8,763 nt of DNA from assembly GCA_002730655.1 (NCBI GenBank), contig PCAT01000084.1, positions 1 through 8,763 of the forward strand, given 5' to 3'. The notes beneath the pieces were generated by a model, which was given only the letters and a program-made list of their open reading frames with translations, did not search any database and was not told the origin of the DNA. Every line of letters begins with the position of its first letter. The first letter of the stretch is position 1. The translations under genes and the position numbers were made by a program. Below, in pieces: positions 6,608 through 8,763 of the stretch. The DNA is from Balneola sp. Its GTDB lineage: Bacteria > Bacteroidota > Rhodothermia > Balneolales > Balneolaceae.

Positions 6608-7203
6608 TTGATTATATATTCAGTATTGAGGGATTGGCTGTTAGTACTGGCTTAGCTAGTGTATGGTTTTCAGTGAAAGAGCGCATATGGGTATATCCTA
6701 TTGGATTAATTAGTGTCAGCATCTATGTGTACTTATCCTTTGTTTATGGGATTTATGCAGATATGGGCATCAATATCTACTATGTTCTTATGAGTATATA
6801 TGGTTGGTATCGTTGGCTTCAGCCCTCAGAGAGTGGTTCAGCTAAAGAAATAACTCATAATAGTAGGATAGAATGGCTTTTGTCAATCGTTTTATTTCTA
6901 CTTTCTTGGGTTATTCTTTTTGTTATTCTTCAAAAGTTCACTGATAGTGAAATACCACTCTGGGATTCCTTAACTACATCGCTGGCTATAGTGGGAATGT
7001 GGCTTATGGCCGAAAAAAAAGTAGAACACTGGTTGTTTTGGATCGCAACCGATCTACTTTCCATTCCACTGTATTATTATAAAGATTTGTTATTAACTAG
7101 CGGGCAGTTTTTTGTTTTCACTATTTTAGCCATAATTGGTTGGCTTCAATGGAATAAATCTCTTTCAAATAGAAGCCAAAATAGCAAGCCTATTCACCAG
7201 TAA
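6604..7203 (+). CDS. pnuC: nicotinamide riboside transporter PnuC family protein
   Basis: PnuC proteins are inner-membrane facilitators that take up nicotinamide riboside for NAD synthesis. Relatives in some Bacteroidota carry thiamine (PnuT) or other vitamins. The 199 residues, with about seven hydrophobic segments, fit the family. Family signatures include the IYGWYRW motif after the third or fourth helix (65-71), the WDSLTTSLAIVGMWLM helix (120-135), DLLSIPLYYYK (150-160) and a closing IGWLQW (178-183) that mirrors the earlier GWYRW. This mirroring reflects the internal duplication of the fold. A short basic polar tail follows. The start overlaps the upstream stop in ATGA, so expression probably depends on the porX promoter. 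There is no TPP or NAD riboswitch in front, so the sequence does not settle the substrate; nicotinamide riboside is the default. The gene is convergent with the next one, 16 bases apart. Confidence 0.9.
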   Translation: MIDYIFSIEGLAVSTGLASVWFSVKERIWVYPIGLISVSIYVYLSFVYGIYADMGINIYYVLMSIYGWYRWLQPSESGSAKEITHNSRIEWLLSIVLFLLSWVILFVILQKFTDSEIPLWDSLTTSLAIVGMWLMAEKKVEHWLFWIATDLLSIPLYYYKDLLLTSGQFFVFTILAIIGWLQWNKSLSNRSQNSKPIHQ

Positions 7204-7219
7204 ACCCTTTCATGATTGA

Positions 7220-8122
7220 TTAATCTTTTACTAGGTATTCGGTTAGTTTATTTAGCCATTCTTTGTTATCCAATGGTGACATAGAAAAAATATTAACCTG
7301 ACGTTTTCCCATTTCCGTGTATAAGGTGGCATGTGCGTTTTCGTGTCTAGATAAAGCCAGTATATCAATCTTTAATAATTTTGTACTAACTCCATACTCG
7401 CTTAAAATAACGTCTAAACTTTGTGTATTTCCTTTACCATTCATCGCAAATGCAATCTGAGTATGGGTTTTATCATCCCCAAAACTAGTAATTAAAAAAT
7501 AGTTTTTTAATGCAAATTCCGTTGGAATATTTTCAAAATCTAAGTAAATAGGAGGGGATTGCAAATCTATGTATAGGCGTGAGCATAAATTACATACTAA
7601 TTCATGCAGGGATTTAGGAATTTTAGGATATAAGAATCCACGATCTATCCAATATTGTAGATCACGTTTAACCTCTCGGGTTGATCGATATTCATCAGGT
7701 ACTGATTCAAGATATTCAAAACCTTTTGTTGTACATCGAAACCAGGCATCAAATTTTCCATTGGTAATAAGTAAATAGGGACTAGGAAGGCTCTGGTGGT
7801 ATTTAGCAATTTGCTTTGCTGCCTGTTCATTTAAAGGAATATTTACTTGCTTACATTCTACTAGGCAATGAGCCTGATAATTAGTATCAAAACAGACTAG
7901 ATCGATGCGCCCTTTCTTTTGATTAGCTAAATCAACCTGAAACTCTGGACCAATTCTGTTGGGTGAAATTTGACACTCTTGTAAGAAGTACTCAATTACT
8001 CGAAGTCGGACACGCTCTTCCGGTCTATTTTTAAACCATTGCTTTTGAATCGGGTTCCATAATTCCACCTCGTTGGCTAAGTAACGAATGATTGGATAGT
8101 GGTATAAGGCAGTGCTTAACAA
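7220..8122 (-). CDS. stand-alone HsdR N-terminal-like (PD-(D/E)XK nuclease fold) protein with unassigned C-terminal half
   Basis: The N-terminal half matches the 'type I restriction enzyme R protein N-terminus' fold (HSDR_N_2 type). It has PEERVRLRVIEYFL (34-47), E60 in GPEF, D74 in GRIDLV, the ECK triad part (89-91), KQIAKYH (103-109) and LITNG (118-122). That is an E...D...ExK nuclease core followed by the typical Q-Y helix. Many Bacteroidota carry this domain alone as a protein of about 150 residues; this one is 300. I do not recognise residues about 150-300, which are soluble with mixed alpha/beta character and no helicase motifs. No methylase or specificity subunit is nearby, so a classical type I system is not supported. 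The TTG start is supported by a GAGGA sequence 8 bases upstream and by an in-frame stop just before. Cleavage activity and target are unknown. Confidence 0.75.
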   Translation of the reverse strand: MLSTALYHYPIIRYLANEVELWNPIQKQWFKNRPEERVRLRVIEYFLQECQISPNRIGPEFQVDLANQKKGRIDLVCFDTNYQAHCLVECKQVNIPLNEQAAKQIAKYHQSLPSPYLLITNGKFDAWFRCTTKGFEYLESVPDEYRSTREVKRDLQYWIDRGFLYPKIPKSLHELVCNLCSRLYIDLQSPPIYLDFENIPTEFALKNYFLITSFGDDKTHTQIAFAMNGKGNTQSLDVILSEYGVSTKLLKIDILALSRHENAHATLYTEMGKRQVNIFSMSPLDNKEWLNKLTEYLVKD

Positions 8123-8130
8123 ATATATAT

Positions 8131-8135
8131 TCCTC
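8131..8135 (-). promoter_or_regulatory. Shine-Dalgarno sequence for the TTG-started nuclease-fold gene
   Basis: On the minus strand GAGGA lies 8 bases before the TTG at 8120-8122, a good ribosome-binding spacing. It decides the start, because an in-frame TAA lies 12 bases before that TTG and the next ATG is far inside. Apart from a weak purine stretch before the protease TTG, no other gene in the window has a visible purine-rich site. Confidence 0.6.
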
Positions 8136-8205
8136 GATTAATGCAGTGCAATGTTGTGTATTCTTTTGGCTTTAGCCTTAACTGAGTAATGCCAAAGAAA
8201 AGTAA

Positions 8206-8763
8206 TTAAGACTTTGCTAGAGCCGCTTTATGTGTACTTCGATTGATATAGTATTGTTGGACAATCGACAAAACATTAAAAATGAGGTAGTAAAGGCTTA
8301 ATCCAGAGGCAAAACGGTTAAATATGAATAGCATCATGATAGGAAGTATATACTGCATTATTTTCATCTGCTGAGCCATCGCACCGCCTGCTGCACTACC
8401 GCCACTAGCACCCCCTGTGAGTCGACTTTGTAGCCCCATCGAAAGAGACATTAATATTACAAATCCACCTATTTGATCTCCTAAAAACGGGATGCCAAAA
8501 GGTAAATTGATAACAAAATCTGGCGCGGATAAGTCATTAGCCCAAAGGAAAGATTCTTGCCTTAGTAAAATAGAGTTTTGAAAAAATAGCCATAGAGTAA
8601 TTAAGATAGGAAACTGAAGTAACATGGGTAGACAACCCCCCAATGGATTCACTTTATTTTTGCGATACAAATCCATAGTAGCTTTCTGCTGCTTCTGGGG
8701 ATCACTCTTATATTTTTCTTGTAATTCTTTCATTTGCGGCTGCAATTCTTTCATGGCCGCCAT
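8206..8763 (-). CDS. yidC: membrane protein insertase YidC, C-terminal part (5' end outside window)
   Basis: YidC inserts and folds inner-membrane proteins, alone or with SecYEG. The visible 185 residues are the conserved C-terminal core. They begin in the cytoplasmic coiled-coil hairpin (ELQPQMKELQEKYKSDPQ), followed by the signature NPLGGCLPMLLQFPILITLW and its transmembrane helix. A periplasmic loop (SFLWANDLSAPD) comes next, then a helix around FVILMSLSMGLQSRL, a Gly/Ala/Ser-rich loop, and two closing helices (IMQYILPIMMLFIFNRFASG and LSLYYLIFNVLSIVQQYYINR). The tail is short, ending AALAKS, without a long basic extension. The ATG at the window edge is an internal methionine, not the start. 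Gram-negative YidC has about 550-620 residues, so roughly two thirds lie outside, including the first helix and the periplasmic domain. The nuclease-fold gene follows 83 bases downstream on the same strand. Confidence 0.95.
   Translation of the reverse strand: MAAMKELQPQMKELQEKYKSDPQKQQKATMDLYRKNKVNPLGGCLPMLLQFPILITLWLFFQNSILLRQESFLWANDLSAPDFVINLPFGIPFLGDQIGGFVILMSLSMGLQSRLTGGASGGSAAGGAMAQQMKIMQYILPIMMLFIFNRFASGLSLYYLIFNVLSIVQQYYINRSTHKAALAKS

Noticed and set aside
7204..7219. Bidirectional terminator between pnuC and the nuclease-fold gene
   Set aside because: The 16-base gap and its surroundings contain only a 4-bp GATT/AATC pairing, too weak to call.
7569..7830. Short frames within the nuclease-fold gene (7569-7778 plus, 7645-7830 minus)
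   Set aside because: They overlap the conserved ECK-to-LITNG region of the real gene in other frames and have no recognisable content.
7220..8122. Type I restriction-modification locus
   Set aside because: Only the HsdR N-terminal fold is present. There is no helicase region, HsdM or HsdS, and the flanks are pnuC and yidC.
8163..8198. Possible yidC terminator (TTTGGC/GCCAAA with inner GGCT/AGCC)
   Set aside because: On the minus strand the stem is only 6 bp with a 20-base loop and is followed by AGAATAC rather than a T-run.

Overview
The window looks like chromosomal DNA from a member of the Bacteroidota in the broad sense. The base composition is AT-rich by eye. It encodes a PorX-type response regulator (receiver plus PglZ domain), which is a marker of the type IX secretion system (T9SS), and a secreted protein with a T9SS type A sorting domain. 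Most genes also lack an upstream Shine-Dalgarno sequence, as is usual in that phylum. The style of the metalloprotease and of the RluA remnant would fit Balneolales/Rhodothermia-like bacteria, but that placement is an inference and no marker rRNA is present.

Layout: (1) 1-1698, minus strand: a large secreted putative zinc metalloprotease of the MXAN_6640 kind, read from a TTG start, with a signal peptide and a C-terminal sorting domain that runs off the left edge. (2) 1765-2730, plus: the tRNA uridine hydroxylase TrhO, divergent from the protease and ending in a candidate intrinsic terminator. (3) 2818-3207, plus: a decayed RluA-type pseudouridine synthase with one internal TGA and no catalytic domain. 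(4) 3217-4095, minus: an alpha/beta hydrolase convergent on the remnant. An 8-bp direct repeat flanks it almost exactly. (5) 4290-7203, plus: a tightly overlapping run of porX, tsaE, a small SH3-like/DUF3553-like protein and pnuC. (6) 7220-8122, minus: a stand-alone protein with an HsdR-N-like PD-(D/E)XK nuclease fold and an unassigned C-terminal half. (7) 8206-8763, minus: the C-terminal third of the membrane insertase YidC, cut by the right edge.

Functionally, the window is mostly housekeeping. Two genes modify tRNA (trhO and tsaE), a third RNA-modification gene is dead (the RluA remnant), and pnuC takes up an NAD precursor. T9SS control (porX) lies near a probable T9SS substrate (the metalloprotease). 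I see no phage, transposase, CRISPR, tRNA or rRNA, and no convincing new multi-gene system. The points most worth a second look are the RluA remnant with its direct repeat, the unassigned half of the nuclease-fold protein, and the small gene embedded between tsaE and pnuC.
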